Origin: Candidatus Bathyarchaeota archaeon
GTDB taxonomy: Archaea; Thermoproteota; Bathyarchaeia; TCS64
Length of the DNA: 13,392 nt
Assembly: GCA_016934355.1 (NCBI GenBank)
Contig: JAFGTA010000100.1
Span: forward strand, 1 to 13,392
Reading direction: 5' to 3'
Shown here: positions 12,736 to 13,392 of the stretch, one piece after another
How the letters are laid out: each line of letters begins with the position of its first letter
How positions within the stretch are numbered: position 1 is the first letter of the stretch
The notes under the pieces: model-generated
The model's database searches: none
What the model was told of the DNA's origin: nothing
The model's input: only the letters and a program-made list of their open reading frames with translations
Position numbers and translations under genes: made by a program

Positions 12736-13194
12736 TCATTCTTTTCCTTCAGAGATTATATCGTAGGCAAGACCTGTCGCTGCCCTTATAGCGTCGCGGC
12801 ACGTCGTCTCCCACATGCCTTTCTCACTGTATATCTTGTAGTCCTCCGGGTCATCGATGTTCAGCTTCAGCACCTCGGGGCACCTCACTCCGCCGTGGAT
12901 ACGCCTGAACTCCTCCGCGAGCCTACGGCTGAACCAGTAGGGCCTTCTACCGGGCTCAGTTTCAGGCGTGTCACGGCCGTACATAAGCCCTAGAGCCATG
13001 ATGGCGCCGGTCAATGCGCCGCAGGCTTCCCCGTTTCGCGCTATCCCGGCGGCGAACCCTGTCGCGATCCTAGGGATGAAATCACTCTCGGCACCCATCG
13101 ACTCGCTCAATGCGAGTAAAACGGCCTCGCTGCACAGGAACCCATTCGCGGCGTGCTCCGCGGCTGCCCTAATGGTCTCCTCCTTAGTCTTCAT
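12736..13194 (-). CDS. C_GCAxxG_C_C family (putative redox-active) protein
   Basis: 152 residues. The family hallmark is complete: 'GFLCSEAVLLALSESMG' (first Cys), 'GEACGALTGAIMALGLMYG' (C-G-A-x-x-G), 'GGVRCPEVLKLN' (third Cys) and 'TTCRDAIRAAT' (fourth Cys). This fits the C_GCAxxG_C_C / Redox_C_GCxxG_C_C group (TIGR01909, PF09719), cytoplasmic all-helical proteins thought to bind metal or do redox chemistry; the reaction is not known. Start: ATG at 13194 has 'gaggt' five to six bases upstream. A longer ORF (to 13245) would run through the end of the epimerase gene and adds an unrelated N-terminus. It lies four bases after the aldose epimerase stop, so the two form an operon. Confidence 0.85.
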   Translation of the reverse strand: MKTKEETIRAAAEHAANGFLCSEAVLLALSESMGAESDFIPRIATGFAAGIARNGEACGALTGAIMALGLMYGRDTPETEPGRRPYWFSRRLAEEFRRIHGGVRCPEVLKLNIDDPEDYKIYSEKGMWETTCRDAIRAATGLAYDIISEGKE

Positions 13195-13198
13195 GTGG

Positions 13199-13392
13199 TT
13201 ACCTCGCATAGAACCTGTAAACCGTTGACTCGTTATATGTTTCACCTGGCCTGAGCAAAGTCGACGGAAACCCGGGCTGGTTTGGCGAGTCGGGGAAGCG
13301 CTGCGTCTCGAGGCATATCCCCGAGTGGCGCGTATATGCCCTGCCCTTACCGTGCTCTGAGCTGTCGAGGAAGTTACCCGTGTAGAGCTGGA
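13199..13392 (-). CDS. galM: Aldose 1-epimerase, C-terminal part (partial at window edge)
   Basis: The last 63 codons of a minus-strand gene that continues past the window. The text is classic mutarotase C-terminus: 'QLYTGNFLDSSEHGKGRAYT', 'RHSGICLETQRFPDSPNQPG', 'FPSTLLRPGETYNESTVYRF'. The Glu in CLETQ is the catalytic base of the family. The enzyme interconverts alpha and beta anomers of hexoses such as glucose and galactose. The TAA stop lies at 13201-13199. The ribosome site of the next gene overlaps its last codons. The GalM subtype cannot be told from this part. Confidence 0.9.
   Translation of the reverse strand, partial: QLYTGNFLDSSEHGKGRAYTRHSGICLETQRFPDSPNQPGFPSTLLRPGETYNESTVYRFYAR

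Noticed and set aside
13195..13245. Longer start for the C_GCAxxG_C_C protein.
   Set aside because: These codons lie over the end of galM and are not conserved in type; the ATG at 13194 has its own GAGGT.

Overview
The window looks like a piece of an archaeal chromosome. The evidence is a fused ADP-forming acyl-CoA synthetase operonic with indolepyruvate:ferredoxin oxidoreductase (IorAB), AT-rich TATA-like boxes 25-40 bases ahead of several starts, frequent AGG/AGA arginine and ATA isoleucine codons, an F420-type luciferase-fold oxidoreductase, and a YjjX-type (d)NTPase. The phylum cannot be settled from sequence alone. Most coding DNA is fairly GC-rich, while bases 1-350 and about 985-2150 are clearly AT-rich.

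Layout. (1) Bases 1-2057 hold the debris or reserve parts of an RHS polymorphic-toxin locus. A 5'-truncated, frameshifted RHS core carries an unrecognised AT-rich C-terminal 'tip', followed by an overlapping small two-helix membrane protein that could be its immunity partner. Next comes a 41-codon orphan scrap of the same RHS core. Two diverged copies of a ~140-base element (GGATACCCCCCA core plus a hairpin and T-run) lie before and after this unit. (2) 2155-3300, minus strand: a secreted, membrane-anchored six-kelch protein. (3) 3633-8347, plus strand: a tight three-gene operon (acyl-CoA synthetase, iorA, iorB). Together these would oxidise aryl-pyruvates from aromatic amino acids to aryl-acetyl-CoA with ferredoxin reduction, then conserve the thioester energy as ATP. 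(4) 8437-9573: two abutting genes for an unrecognised exported helical protein and a small membrane-anchored acidic repeat protein. (5) 9702-10664: a luciferase-like F420-dependent oxidoreductase. (6) 10686-11749: a GNAT acetyltransferase and a small RelA/SpoT-type HD hydrolase, transcribed divergently from a shared palindromic TATA region. (7) 11761-12300, minus: a YjjX-type inosine/xanthosine triphosphatase. (8) 12544-12726: a 60-residue winged-helix protein. (9) 12736-13392, minus: a C_GCAxxG_C_C redox-type protein just downstream of an aldose 1-epimerase that runs off the window edge.

The part most likely to be undescribed is the RHS segment. Repeated boundary elements, core fragments and a toxin/immunity-like pair without any full-length RHS gene suggest an archaeal tip-cassette array. 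The hairpin inside the boundary element shows paired base changes between its two copies. No tRNA, rRNA, CRISPR array or insertion sequence was recognised.
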